DNA of 28,927 bases from an uncultured Collinsella sp. (GCA_900540945.1 UQHQ01000025.1:1-28927); one strand, 5' to 3'; numbered from the stretch's first letter, positions 17,795 to 23,803 are shown. Notes: generated by a model from the letters alone, not told the origin. A program made the numbers and translations.

Positions 17795-17811
17795 CGACAT
17801 ACTTAATGTCG
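17795..17811. promoter_or_regulatory. Inverted repeat in the divergent promoter region
   Basis: CGACAT (17795-17800) and ATGTCG (17806-17811) flank ACTTA, in the 218-bp gap between the CDF gene and the zinc-ribbon gene, 29 bp before the latter. It overlaps a possible -10 element (TACTTA) and could be an operator. Confidence 0.35.
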
Positions 17812-17840
17812 ACAGCCCCTGTGCAAAGGAGGACGTATCC

Positions 17841-19178
17841 ATGGACGAGATGTTTGCCATTAAATGCCAAAACTGCGGCGGCCCTATGTACTCACACCAG
17901 GCTAAACGCAGCTTTGAGTGCGCCTATTGCGGCACGGTCGTTCCGTGGCAGGCCGATGCGGGGGAGCCCAAGAGCGCCCTGGGCATTCGCCATACGCCGC
18001 TGACGGTTGTCGATGGGCTACTTAAGCTCACCCATGTGTCGCAGCTCGAGCGCCCGGTGGACCCCGACTGGTATTTCTTTAATGCGTACTGGCGCAACCA
18101 GTCGGTTCTGGAGCATCTGCTGTGGGAGGACCGCGGCACGGCGCAGGAGTTTCAAGAGGCAGCGCACGTGAGCATTCCCTGCCCCTTCTGCGGCGCGTCC
18201 TTTGAAGGCGAGTCCACTCAGCGCGTGTTTGAGTGCCCGTCCTGCGGAAATAAGATCGGCGTCGCCGACCTTCTCAAGCCCGGCACGTTTAGCAAGCGCC
18301 TGACCATGGGCGTTGGTGCCGAGTATGTGCCTGAGCAGGGTATTCCCTGCGAAATCTCGCCGCAGCAGGCGCGTGCCAACGCGCTGCAGCTGGTGCGCCA
18401 GTACCCCGACGCCTTTGCCGGGCACGACGTGGAAGACGCGATTCAAGATGACATGATGCTCTTCTACTTCCCCATGGCGCTCGCGGACCTGCGCATGATG
18501 GCGTCCTTCCCGGGCAAGGGGCTGAGCAAGGAGACCCTGGTGTACTACGAGGTGCTCGACTGGGCGTATCCGCGGGCAAACTACCTGGACGTTCGCCTTA
18601 TGGGCATTCTGGAGCCATGGGACTTTGCCAAGGTTGGGCCGTTTGACCCGGCCATGCAGGAAGGTGACTTCCGTGTTGTCTCCGTCGATGCGTCCACCAA
18701 GGACCAGGTGGTCATTGATAAGCTGGCGCTCGACGTTGCCGGCAACGATGCCGAGGCGGTACTGGGGCTCAATAAAAAGAGCATCCGCACCTGGGCGCGC
18801 AAGGCCCGCAAGCATAAAGACGGTCTGGTGATGGTGCCGGTCTACTTTGTCGATCGCCCGGCGACGGACAGCCGCGATGGCGAGCAGGTGCGCATTGCCG
18901 TCAACGGCCAGACGGGTCGTGCGGCCGCGGTGGTGTTTAGCGACAAGCGTGAGACGCATGTGGTGGCGTCGCTCAACCCGAGCCTACATCTGTCCGGAGA
19001 AAGCACCGTGCACGCCACGCCCATCGAGGTCAAATACGTTAAATCGCCGTTCCTATACCAGATCGTGCGCCGTGGAGGTGGCGAGCAACCGCGTCAGGTG
19101 GCAGCGGTGGCCGAGGGTTCCTACCGAGAAGAAAAGCCCAAACGAAAAGGCTTGTTCGCCGCGATCTTTGGGAAGTAG
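17841..19178 (+). CDS. Double zinc-ribbon protein of unknown function
   Basis: A 445-residue soluble protein. Two zinc ribbons are clear: Cys9-Cys12/Cys27-Cys30 (CQNCGGP, CAYCG) and Cys114-Cys117/Cys132-Cys135 (CPFCGAS, CPSCG). Between them is a WYFFNAYWRN segment resembling domains found in zinc-ribbon proteins near membrane-associated systems, but no named family is recognised. The remainder includes a helical region (about 165-215), a predicted mixed alpha/beta part (240-330), a stretch with the form VPVYFVDRP...VRIAVNGQTGRAAAVV (about 325-365) that occurs in other zinc-ribbon proteins, and a basic C-terminus (EEKPKRKGLFAAIFGK). No signal peptide or membrane helix is seen. AAAGGAGG lies 8 bp before the ATG. 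Divergence from a metal exporter hints at, but does not prove, a metal-related role. Confidence 0.75.
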   Translation: MDEMFAIKCQNCGGPMYSHQAKRSFECAYCGTVVPWQADAGEPKSALGIRHTPLTVVDGLLKLTHVSQLERPVDPDWYFFNAYWRNQSVLEHLLWEDRGTAQEFQEAAHVSIPCPFCGASFEGESTQRVFECPSCGNKIGVADLLKPGTFSKRLTMGVGAEYVPEQGIPCEISPQQARANALQLVRQYPDAFAGHDVEDAIQDDMMLFYFPMALADLRMMASFPGKGLSKETLVYYEVLDWAYPRANYLDVRLMGILEPWDFAKVGPFDPAMQEGDFRVVSVDASTKDQVVIDKLALDVAGNDAEAVLGLNKKSIRTWARKARKHKDGLVMVPVYFVDRPATDSRDGEQVRIAVNGQTGRAAAVVFSDKRETHVVASLNPSLHLSGESTVHATPIEVKYVKSPFLYQIVRRGGGEQPRQVAAVAEGSYREEKPKRKGLFAAIFGK

Positions 19179-19220
19179 GGGAGTAGTGCCGGTCGGCGCT
19201 GCGATCCGATAGCTAGAGGA

Positions 19221-19254
19221 ACGGGGCAGCTCGCAGGAGTGCGGACTGCCCCGT
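19221..19254 (+). other. Inverted repeat after the zinc-ribbon gene
   Basis: ACGGGGCAG (19221-19229) pairs with CTGCCCCGT (19246-19254), with a small inner CGCA/TGCG hairpin. No T-run follows, so terminator function is uncertain. Confidence 0.45.
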
Positions 19255-19331
19255 GCTGAGCGCCGCGCAGATGCTGTCCGTGATTAAAGCTGTGGCGGAA
19301 AAGCCCAGCCGAGGCGAGGTCTTAAACTGCT

Positions 19332-19514
19332 CTAATAGAGTGCCTCAGGTTCAGGCTTGATTTTTGACGGCTTGCCGGTCTTCAGACACTTCTCTATCTC
19401 GGCAATGGGGTCACTCATGCAGTAGGCGTAGCACCTCTCGTGAAAGACCCGTTCGTACTCACGCATAAGGCGATCCAGCTTTGCGCTGTCGTCCTTGTTG
19501 AGGTAGATGTACAC
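19332..19514 (-). CDS. Small hypothetical protein
   Basis: A 60-residue protein starting V(M)YIYLNKDDSAKLDRL, mostly helical and charged, with three Cys (HERCYAYC, EKCL). No family recognised. The GTG at 19514 is chosen because AGAAGGGG sits 5 bp upstream; an in-frame ATG at 19547 has no site. The start lies one base past the stop of the preceding small ORF, indicating translational coupling. GC content and codon use are lower than in neighbouring housekeeping genes, consistent with acquired DNA. Confidence 0.5.
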   Translation of the reverse strand: MYIYLNKDDSAKLDRLMREYERVFHERCYAYCMSDPIAEIEKCLKTGKPSKIKPEPEALY

Positions 19515-19515
19515 G

Positions 19516-19788
19516 TTAGCCCCTTCTCGACTTTCCAAGTATCTCATTGAATAATTTATCCGATTTTATGAAATAACGCCTTAGCTGATCAGCGGATTCC
19601 GGGCTGGTTAAGCCAGCGCTGAAGAGCCTGACAAACGCCTTGAGCGCGATAAAGTCGTCGTCCCGGCTATAACTGGGGCACGACGTTCCGTTTTTGCATC
19701 GATTGTCAGCGATGCCGGGAAGGTGTCCGATGCGTCGACGTCGGCTCGTCCTATTTAGTGGACTCAAAAGCGTCCAATTCGATGCCAA
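19516..19788 (-). CDS. Small hypothetical ORF, start uncertain
   Basis: The open frame gives up to 90 residues from a TTG at 19788, but no convincing ribosome-binding site precedes any candidate start and an in-frame stop lies just upstream. The C-terminal half (DDDFIALKAFVRLFSAG to NEILGKSRRG) reads like a real helical protein; the Arg- and Ser-rich N-terminal half does not. It may be a short gene starting inside, or the remnant of a longer one. It lies about 40 bp downstream of the terminator of the minus-strand tRNA-like RNA and ends one base before the next small gene. Confidence 0.35.
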   Translation of the reverse strand: MASNWTLLSPLNRTSRRRRIGHLPGIADNRCKNGTSCPSYSRDDDFIALKAFVRLFSAGLTSPESADQLRRYFIKSDKLFNEILGKSRRG

Positions 19789-19830
19789 GAGGGGGCTTTG
19801 TTAAGGGCTTGTGATTGCCTCAAATCGGCA

Positions 19831-19856
19831 ATAAAAAGCCGTCCCGGGGGACGGCT
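19831..19856 (-). terminator. Intrinsic terminator of the minus-strand tRNA-like RNA
   Basis: On the minus strand AGCCGTCC pairs with GGACGGCT around a 4-base loop, followed by a T-run ending in TTTTTAT. It closely resembles the terminator at 20207-20230, with one compensated stem position. Confidence 0.88.
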
Positions 19857-19859
19857 GTC

Positions 19860-19927
19860 GGCAAGCGCCCGGATTTGAACCGGGGTCTCCTCCATCAAGG
19901 GCACTCCAGGCTGTGCTACTACTTGCC
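19860..19927 (-). ncRNA. tRNA-like small RNA, copy 1 (no normal anticodon arm)
   Basis: On the minus strand a 68-base element folds like a tRNA: 7-bp acceptor (GGCAAGT with GCTTGCC), 4-bp D-stem GCAC/GTGC with an 8-base loop containing GG, and a 5-bp T-stem CCCGG/CCGGG with the canonical TTCAAAT loop. The sequence also fits the A-box and B-box patterns. Between D-stem and T-stem only about 16 bases remain (CCTTGATGGAGGAGAC), enough for a 3-4 bp hairpin but not for a 5-bp stem with a 7-base anticodon loop and variable region. Four bases rather than two join acceptor and D-stem. No CCA is encoded. A promoter and terminator frame it exactly. It is therefore called a structured RNA, not a decoding tRNA. 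Confidence 0.7.
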
Positions 19928-19935
19928 TTGTCTAT

Positions 19936-19964
19936 ATTTTTCCCAGTCAGATAGACCCTGTCAA
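19936..19964 (-). promoter_or_regulatory. Promoter of the minus-strand tRNA-like RNA
   Basis: On the minus strand a perfect -35 TTGACA (19964-19959) is followed after 17 bp by AAAAAT (19941-19936), or slightly lower by an A/T-rich AATATA. The predicted start at about 19928-19929 coincides with the first base of the RNA fold. Confidence 0.75.
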
Positions 19965-20058
19965 TCATTTATCGCTCGCCAGCCAACGGGCACACCGGCT
20001 TGGTGCCTGCCATCGTTTTCATGTGCGCCACGGTTGCGACTACAATGAGGACGACTCA

Positions 20059-20184
20059 ATGAAGGGTGCGGCAAGGCTGGCGCCGGATGAGTTGGCTGTG
20101 GTTGATAAGGTCGTAGGCAAATTGGATAATAAAAGCGCGGAAAGTAGCACAGTACGAGGAGTGCCCTTGATTGAGGAGACGTAG
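20059..20184 (+). CDS. Doubtful 41-codon ORF overlapping the second RNA gene
   Basis: An ATG with GAGGA 7 bp upstream opens a 41-residue frame (MKGAARLAPDELAVVDKVV...) that ends inside the plus-strand tRNA-like RNA. The peptide looks plausible up to about residue 28. The overlap with RNA sequence conserved between two copies that differ by a 2-base indel argues that the 3' part is not selected as protein. Confidence 0.2.
   Translation: MKGAARLAPDELAVVDKVVGKLDNKSAESSTVRGVPLIEET
20102..20130 (+). promoter_or_regulatory. Promoter of the plus-strand tRNA-like RNA
   Basis: -35 TTGATA (20102-20107), a 17-bp spacer and -10 GATAAT (20125-20130), each 5 of 6 to consensus. The expected start near 20136 matches the 5' end of the RNA fold (20135). 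Confidence 0.8.
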
Positions 20185-20205
20185 GTGCAAATCCTACCGA
20201 CGCGC
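20135..20205 (+). ncRNA. tRNA-like small RNA, copy 2 (no normal anticodon arm)
   Basis: A 71-base relative of the minus-strand RNA at 19860-19927. Shared without change are AGTAGCACAG, GGAGTGCCCTTGAT, GAGGAGAC and CAAATCC. The stems covary: acceptor GCGCG/CGCGC here against GGCAAG/CTTGCC, and T-stem GTAGG/CCTAC against CCCGG/CCGGG. The D-stem GCAC/GTGC is identical, with a 10-base loop instead of 8. The T-loop is TGCAAAT, a change at the position of U55. As in copy 1, the anticodon region is reduced to a small CCTTGATTGAGG hairpin. Its own promoter and terminator show it is a separate gene, transcribed away from copy 1 with 207 bp between the 5' ends. Confidence 0.7.
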
Positions 20206-20206
20206 A

Positions 20207-20230
20207 AGCCGTCCTTCGGGATGGCTTTTT
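20207..20230 (+). terminator. Intrinsic terminator of the plus-strand tRNA-like RNA
   Basis: AGCCGTCC (20207-20214) pairs with GGATGGCT (20219-20226; one G-T pair) around TTCG, followed by TTTT. Confidence 0.92.
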
Positions 20231-20537
20231 ATGTGGATTGGAGATGGCGGGTATGGTTGGACGACGCTAGGACAAGCGCCTGGATTCGGATAAGGAATCG
20301 AAGCAGCGAACGCTTTTGTCATTTCTCTGGTCGTGCGGGTTGTCTGCTCTGTTGGCCGCGCCGGCATCGCTTCTCTGCTCTCGTCCGTGCGACATCTGCT
20401 CGTGGCGGCAGATGTAAATAAACGGTGGGGCGGCTGCAAAAGAGCCGCCTTGCTGGGTAAAATCATGTTGTGCCGCGGAACCCGCTCCTCAGCTAGTCAC
20501 ACTTCGGAAGCGCGGGCAACGCAGGCGGTATCGTCAT
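20231..20537. other. Gene-poor stretch without a supported gene
   Basis: No open frame here has a good start or protein-like composition on either strand. One hairpin, GGCGGCT (20429-20435) with AGCCGCC (20443-20449), lacks a T-run. TAAAAT at 20458-20463 behind GCTGGG is a weak -10 candidate, so a short RNA reaching the 20538 terminator is possible but unproven. Confidence 0.4.
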
Positions 20538-20564
20538 AAAGGGCCGGCTGCAACCGGCCCTTTT
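20538..20564. terminator. Intrinsic terminator, possibly bidirectional
   Basis: AAAGGGCCGG (20538-20547) pairs perfectly with CCGGCCCTTT (20554-20563) around CTGCAA, with a T-run on the plus strand (20561-20564) and a short TTTAT on the minus strand. It can end the minus-strand 75-residue gene and any plus-strand transcript arriving from the left. Confidence 0.85.
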
Positions 20565-20587
20565 CTGTGGCAGCCAATGGGCCTGCA

Positions 20588-20815
20588 TCAGACGAACGTC
20601 GCGTTTTTGCCTGCCAGATCGTGCTCGCCGGCTATAGCGAGGATATCGTTGCCGGCGTCCATGACCGGTATTGTTTCGTAGCGTATTCCGTCTACCACGA
20701 TGGCGCGCCATTTCTTTAACGGCAACGGGGCTTCAAAGACCAGGACGGTGTATGGGCCAACGGTGCCCCGTTCTGTGGCAAACGGCCCCATGTCGGTGCA
20801 TTCTGCAATCGTCAT
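20588..20815 (-). CDS. Small hypothetical protein downstream of the ADP-ribosylglycohydrolase
   Basis: A 75-residue protein beginning MTIAECTDMGPFATERG, with probable beta-strands (VGPYTVLVFEA, KWRAIVVDGIRYETIPV). No signal peptide, membrane helix or known family is recognised. AGAGGA lies about 8 bp before the ATG; a longer in-frame reading to 20893 is Arg/His-rich, lacks a site and is rejected. It starts 58 bp after the stop of the ADP-ribosylglycohydrolase gene on the same strand, so the two probably form one transcript that ends at the terminator at 20538-20564. Confidence 0.6.
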   Translation of the reverse strand: MTIAECTDMGPFATERGTVGPYTVLVFEAPLPLKKWRAIVVDGIRYETIPVMDAGNDILAIAGEHDLAGKNATFV

Positions 20816-20873
20816 TTGTTCGGTCCTCTCATGCCCCCATGTTGGCTGATGCCGCCTGGGCTGTAGTTGCTCT

Positions 20874-21791
20874 CTAAAACAGGCACTGCTCAATCAGCTC
20901 CTTGCCGCGCAGAGTGTCGATCCACTCTCGTGGGATGGCTTTGAGACCGTATGCCGTGCCGGCGAGGGCGCCTGCGGCGGCTGCGGTGGTGTCGGTATCG
21001 TCGCCCAAGTTGACGGCGGCAAGCACGCAATCTTCGTAGCTGTTGGTGTTGACAAAGCACCAGCTGGCGGCCTTAAGCGTGTCGCGCACGAAGCCGCTGG
21101 ACCTGATTTCGTGCTCGGGCGCGCTTTTCAGCTGCAGCGCCCACGAGGGGAGCGCGCCGTTCATCACATCCCTCATCAGCTCGACAAATATGACGCATGC
21201 ATCGGTTGACGTTCTGTGGGCGTGCGTTATCGCAGAGACCCCGCTGATCTCTTCGTCTGTCGCATCGGTGAACGCCAGGGGCGCGATGCGCATGAGCGAG
21301 CCGTTGCCGTTGTCGCGCTCGCCGGAGCCTCCTTTGCCGGTGTGCAAGGCGCGGGCGGTCGTGCCGCCATAATCGAAAACGCCGTCGATTGTATACTCGC
21401 CACGGGCAATCCAGCTTACGAACTTGTCGCGCATGTCTGCGGTGTCGATGTGCCCGAGCTCCCTAATCGAGTCACAGGTAGCAAGCGTCATGGACGTGTC
21501 ATCGCTCCAGGTGCCGGCGGGCTGCCCATGCGTGCCGTAGCCGATCATGTCCGTGCATTTGAACGTGCCGCGGGGCCTAAACTCGTAAGGAACGCCCAGC
21601 GCGTCGCCGACGGCAAGTCCATAGATGCAGTCGCGTAGCGCTGGTTTCGACGTGTGCCCACGTTTCGTTGTAGGGGGCACTGGCGAGATGAGCCGAAATC
21701 CCTCCGAATCGCTCTTGCGTCGTGTGGCCATGTCCTCGGCAGAACGCACTTTAGGTGCGCTTTCGGTGATGGCCTGATTGATGCCTGTCAT
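20874..21791 (-). CDS. ADP-ribosylglycohydrolase family protein
   Basis: A 305-residue member of the DraG/ARH family, Mg-dependent hydrolases that remove ADP-ribose from proteins, nucleic acids or small molecules. Visible signatures are GLAVGDALGVPYEF (about 58-71), the metal-binding TWSDDTSM (Asp97, Asp98), the NGNGSLMRIAPLAF substrate loop and the second metal site GDDTDTT (Asp264, Asp265, Asp267), so it appears catalytically complete. About 50 Ser/Lys-rich residues precede the domain. The start is set by AGAGGAG 7 bp upstream; an open extension to 21893 crosses a perfect palindrome and is rejected. Possible roles include reversing regulatory ADP-ribosylation or countering a toxin. The neighbourhood with hicAB and small genes suggests an accessory segment. 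Confidence 0.9.
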   Translation of the reverse strand: MTGINQAITESAPKVRSAEDMATRRKSDSEGFRLISPVPPTTKRGHTSKPALRDCIYGLAVGDALGVPYEFRPRGTFKCTDMIGYGTHGQPAGTWSDDTSMTLATCDSIRELGHIDTADMRDKFVSWIARGEYTIDGVFDYGGTTARALHTGKGGSGERDNGNGSLMRIAPLAFTDATDEEISGVSAITHAHRTSTDACVIFVELMRDVMNGALPSWALQLKSAPEHEIRSSGFVRDTLKAASWCFVNTNSYEDCVLAAVNLGDDTDTTAAAAGALAGTAYGLKAIPREWIDTLRGKELIEQCLF

Positions 21792-21852
21792 GGAAAACTC
21801 CTCTTGCACTTCGGATTGGGGATGCGTGGCAATCAGCGGCAATATGTTCAGT

Positions 21853-21883
21853 TCGATTCGCGACGCAGTGCGTCGCGAATCGA
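21853..21883. repeat. Perfect 14-bp palindrome with 3-base loop
   Basis: TCGATTCGCGACGC (21853-21866), AGT, then its exact complement (21870-21883). It lies between the hicB stop and the ADP-ribosylglycohydrolase start. No T-run follows on the minus strand, so it is either a strong mRNA hairpin separating the two units or a protein-binding site. Confidence 0.75.
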
Positions 21884-21930
21884 GAGAGCTCAATGGTCAA
21901 TATGCCAAAATGGTATGCCTAGACGTCTCT

Positions 21931-22383
21931 TTACACGGCAACAGGCATTTCTTTTGGGCGCCCTGCCTTTGGTGCGTCGGCGAGTCGTGCCTCGATGGAA
22001 GCTTTGGACACCATGCGCTTGGTGCCGTCCTTCCATGAATCCAACATTCCTGCATTTATCAGTTGCGATACCCGTGCTGAGCTAACACCGAGCATGCGTG
22101 CGGCATCCGCTGCGGTGACGGCGGGGATGTCGCCGAGCTCGCGGCTGACGGCCACGGCGATAATCTTGCCGCCGTGTTGTGGCTGGTGTCCAAAGTCCGG
22201 CGCGGGAAGATCGACGCCGCCCATAAGGTGATCGTCGACCATACATGCGAGAAAATCGGCGGCGCTTTCGACAGCGTCGTTTAGATCGGAGCCAAACGTT
22301 CCTCCTCCGCCCAGCGAGCCACATGGCACAGCGTCGACGACGCCGTCCGAATCAAAGAACTCGAATTCCCATACGTAAACCAT
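21931..22383 (-). CDS. hicB: HicB-type antitoxin with C-terminal helix-turn-helix
   Basis: A 150-residue antitoxin. Residues 1-65 resemble the HicB partial RNase H-like fold: an N-terminal beta strand (YVWEFEFFDSDG), a Gly-rich loop, and the helix DLNDAVESAADFLACMVDDH, followed by LPAPDF. Residues 88-135 carry a MerR/excisionase-like helix-turn-helix (VTAADAARMLGVSSARVSQLINAG), which would bind operator DNA and repress the operon. AAAGGAGGT is 6 bp before the ATG. It lies 45 bp after hicA on the same strand, the usual toxin-first order. The N-terminal match is weaker than the HTH match, so the HicB assignment rests partly on the adjacent HicA. Confidence 0.75.
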   Translation of the reverse strand: MVYVWEFEFFDSDGVVDAVPCGSLGGGGTFGSDLNDAVESAADFLACMVDDHLMGGVDLPAPDFGHQPQHGGKIIAVAVSRELGDIPAVTAADAARMLGVSSARVSQLINAGMLDSWKDGTKRMVSKASIEARLADAPKAGRPKEMPVAV

Positions 22384-22428
22384 GTAAGACCTCCTTTAAA
22401 AAGCGATGCGAAATGTGATGAGGATGAG

Positions 22429-22599
22429 CTATCGAAGTCCTGCCTGCCTTAGGATTCTTTTGGCAATTTGATCCTCAATCTCTCGGTGGCGTTTCACGAG
22501 CACGAGTTTATCTCCTTTGACGAACTTCTCGTGATTAGTGCCTCCTTTCGAGATGAAGCCGGCTTCTTCGAGGATACGGATCAGTTCGCGTCTCTGCAT
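22429..22599 (-). CDS. hicA: HicA-type mRNA interferase toxin
   Basis: A 56-residue protein with the compact dsRBD-like HicA fold: helix RRELIRILEEAGF, strand with the catalytic His23 in GGTNHEKFVKG, strand KLVLVKRH, and the C-terminal helix IAKRILRQAGL that closes the family pattern. HicA cleaves mRNA when not bound by HicB. ATG 22599 has AGAGG upstream; an in-frame TTG at 22614 would add five residues and overlap that site. It is the first gene of a two-gene operon with hicB, and an A/T-rich region with two palindromes lies directly before it. Confidence 0.85.
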   Translation of the reverse strand: MQRRELIRILEEAGFISKGGTNHEKFVKGDKLVLVKRHREIEDQIAKRILRQAGLR

Positions 22600-22624
22600 C
22601 TCAGCCTCTTTCAATAACTATATA

Positions 22625-22674
22625 TTAGCACTTCCTAAGGGTTTTTTTTAGACTTAAATCTTAGCCATTGCTAA
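22625..22674. promoter_or_regulatory. Twin operator-like palindromes before hicA
   Basis: TTAG-N6-CTAA occurs twice, at 22625-22638 and 22661-22674, start to start 36 bp. The second is longer (TTAGC-N4-GCTAA). Both sit in the A/T-rich region upstream of hicA and are candidate binding sites for HicB, whose C-terminal part is a helix-turn-helix. Confidence 0.6.
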
Positions 22675-22845
22675 TCCCTTGTTTTACTTCGCCATCCTTG
22701 GATAACGGCTTATATTCCTTGCGGTATTAGTTTATTTGCTCGTGCGGACACGATTTGGTGCTCCGTGCGCGACCGCGAAAAGGGTTTGCGGTGGCTAAAA
22801 TGTGACCTTAAGACAGTTTTAACGAGCCCCATGGGAGTGACACGC

Positions 22846-23115
22846 ATGGACAACAGCACCTTGCTGTTCCAGGACAAAGGTTCGGGCAGCTTTAAAGACG
22901 TCAAGATCTACCCCAACCGTATCGAGGTACTCAAGAAAGGCACTTTTGGTGGCAAGCATACCGAGATTGTCTACCTTAAGGACATCACGGGCGTTAACAG
23001 GATCAAGGGCCGCAATGTTTTTCTGCGCAACAGGCTGTTGACTGCCTGTGTCTTTAGCCTGAGCAGCCGTTCCCAGGCCCAGGAATTCGTCAACGTGCTC
23101 AATATGGTGATGTGA
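22846..23115 (+). CDS. Small PH-like domain protein
   Basis: An 89-residue protein. The strand pattern and sequence (GSFKDVKIYPNRIEVLKK, TEIVYLKDITGVNR, then a C-terminal helix SRSQAQEFVNVLNMV) resemble small bacterial PH-like domains, which bind membranes or proteins; this is a fold-level guess. No membrane helix or signal peptide is present. The ATG at 22846 is preceded by GGGAG 8 bp upstream; an alternative ATG at 22831 would add five residues. It stands alone on the plus strand between hicAB and the lipoprotein genes. Confidence 0.6.
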   Translation: MDNSTLLFQDKGSGSFKDVKIYPNRIEVLKKGTFGGKHTEIVYLKDITGVNRIKGRNVFLRNRLLTACVFSLSSRSQAQEFVNVLNMVM

Positions 23116-23133
23116 CCGGGCGCTTTCGAACAC

Positions 23134-23174
23134 AAAAAACCGGGATGCAAGGAGTCGCACCTTGCATCCCGGTT
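23134..23174 (-). terminator. Strong intrinsic terminator of the first lipoprotein gene
   Basis: A 15-bp perfect stem (23138-23152 with 23160-23174) and 7-base loop. On the minus strand it runs directly into TTTTTT, ending the gene at 23210. It may also stop plus-strand transcripts of the PH-like gene, though that side has only two T residues. Confidence 0.88.
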
Positions 23175-23209
23175 GAGCTAAAACGGCGCCGCTGCATGCC
23201 GTTGGAGCT

Positions 23210-23803
23210 TTAGCGCTTGATCTCGATATCTTCGAGCTTAACGTCCATGGCCTCGGTCTTGGCCTTGGCGATGTCGTCGGCAAATTCCAGAGACTCCATC
23301 ATGGTCTCGACGGCGTCCTTGTGTTCCTCGACGTTGTCGATGCGCACGTACACGCTGCCGCCGTCAACGTCGGTGAAGTACTCGGTCGTCACGCCGCCCG
23401 AGTGCGTAAAGTAGGCGCTGCGCCAGGTCTTGCCGTTGTACTTAACGGGATCGCTCTCGGTCCATCCGGAGTTGGCCTTCCACTTTGCCTCGTAGTCAAA
23501 CAGTTCATCGGCCTTCTTGTCAGGATCGAAGACGGGGATGAAGCGGTCGCTGGCATGCTCGCTCTCGGTGAACTTAAACTGGGCCCTGTCGGCGGTATCG
23601 CCTGCGACGTCCGTGATTTCGACGCCCTCGGGGACTTCGACCTTAAACCAAATGAAGTCGGTCCTCATATCCACGGCTGGCTTTTCCGCTCCACCGCCAC
23701 CGCCGCTGCCGGTAGCGCCGCCGCTGCCACCGCAACCCACCAAGGCAACTGCGGCAAAGAGACTGATGCAGAGGGTGAGAATCGCAAAGGCCTTCTTTTT
23801 CAT
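23210..23803 (-). CDS. Lipoprotein, paralogue 1
   Basis: A 197-residue secreted lipoprotein. The signal peptide MKKKAFAILTLCISLFAAVA ends in the lipobox LVGC (Cys24), followed by a Gly/Ser-rich linker. The mature domain contains TDFIWFKVEVPEGV, DRFIPVFDP, VKYNGKTWRS, TDVDGGSVYVRI and a C-terminal helix with MMESLEFADD. It shares this order with the gene at 24030-24635 and is clearly its paralogue by tandem duplication. No known enzyme motif is seen, and the domain is probably a small beta-rich fold on the outer face of the membrane. GAGGAGG lies about 7 bp upstream of the ATG. It has its own terminator and a 19-bp upstream element shared with the paralogue. Confidence 0.85.
   Translation of the reverse strand: MKKKAFAILTLCISLFAAVALVGCGGSGGATGSGGGGGAEKPAVDMRTDFIWFKVEVPEGVEITDVAGDTADRAQFKFTESEHASDRFIPVFDPDKKADELFDYEAKWKANSGWTESDPVKYNGKTWRSAYFTHSGGVTTEYFTDVDGGSVYVRIDNVEEHKDAVETMMESLEFADDIAKAKTEAMDVKLEDIEIKR

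Noticed and set aside
19221..19254. Intrinsic terminator after the zinc-ribbon gene
   Set aside because: The 9-bp arms are perfect, but no T-run follows on either strand; listed only as an inverted repeat.
19332..19788. One gene split by a frameshift
   Set aside because: The downstream frame has its own AGAAGGGG site and GTG start one base after the upstream stop, a normal coupled arrangement. It cannot be fully excluded without homologues.
19860..19927. Ordinary decoding tRNA on the minus strand
   Set aside because: A-box, B-box, D-arm and T-arm fit, but no register gives a 5-bp anticodon stem with a 7-base loop; only about 16 bases lie between the D- and T-stems. A tRNA finder may still report it, probably with an undetermined anticodon.
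20059..20184. 41-codon ORF as the reason for sequence conservation between the two RNA copies
   Set aside because: The copies differ by a 2-base indel inside the shared core, which breaks the frame, while base pairing is kept. RNA structure explains the conservation better.
20333..20539. Plus-strand ORF after the second RNA gene
   Set aside because: No ribosome-binding site, no protein-like pattern, and the end runs into a terminator stem.
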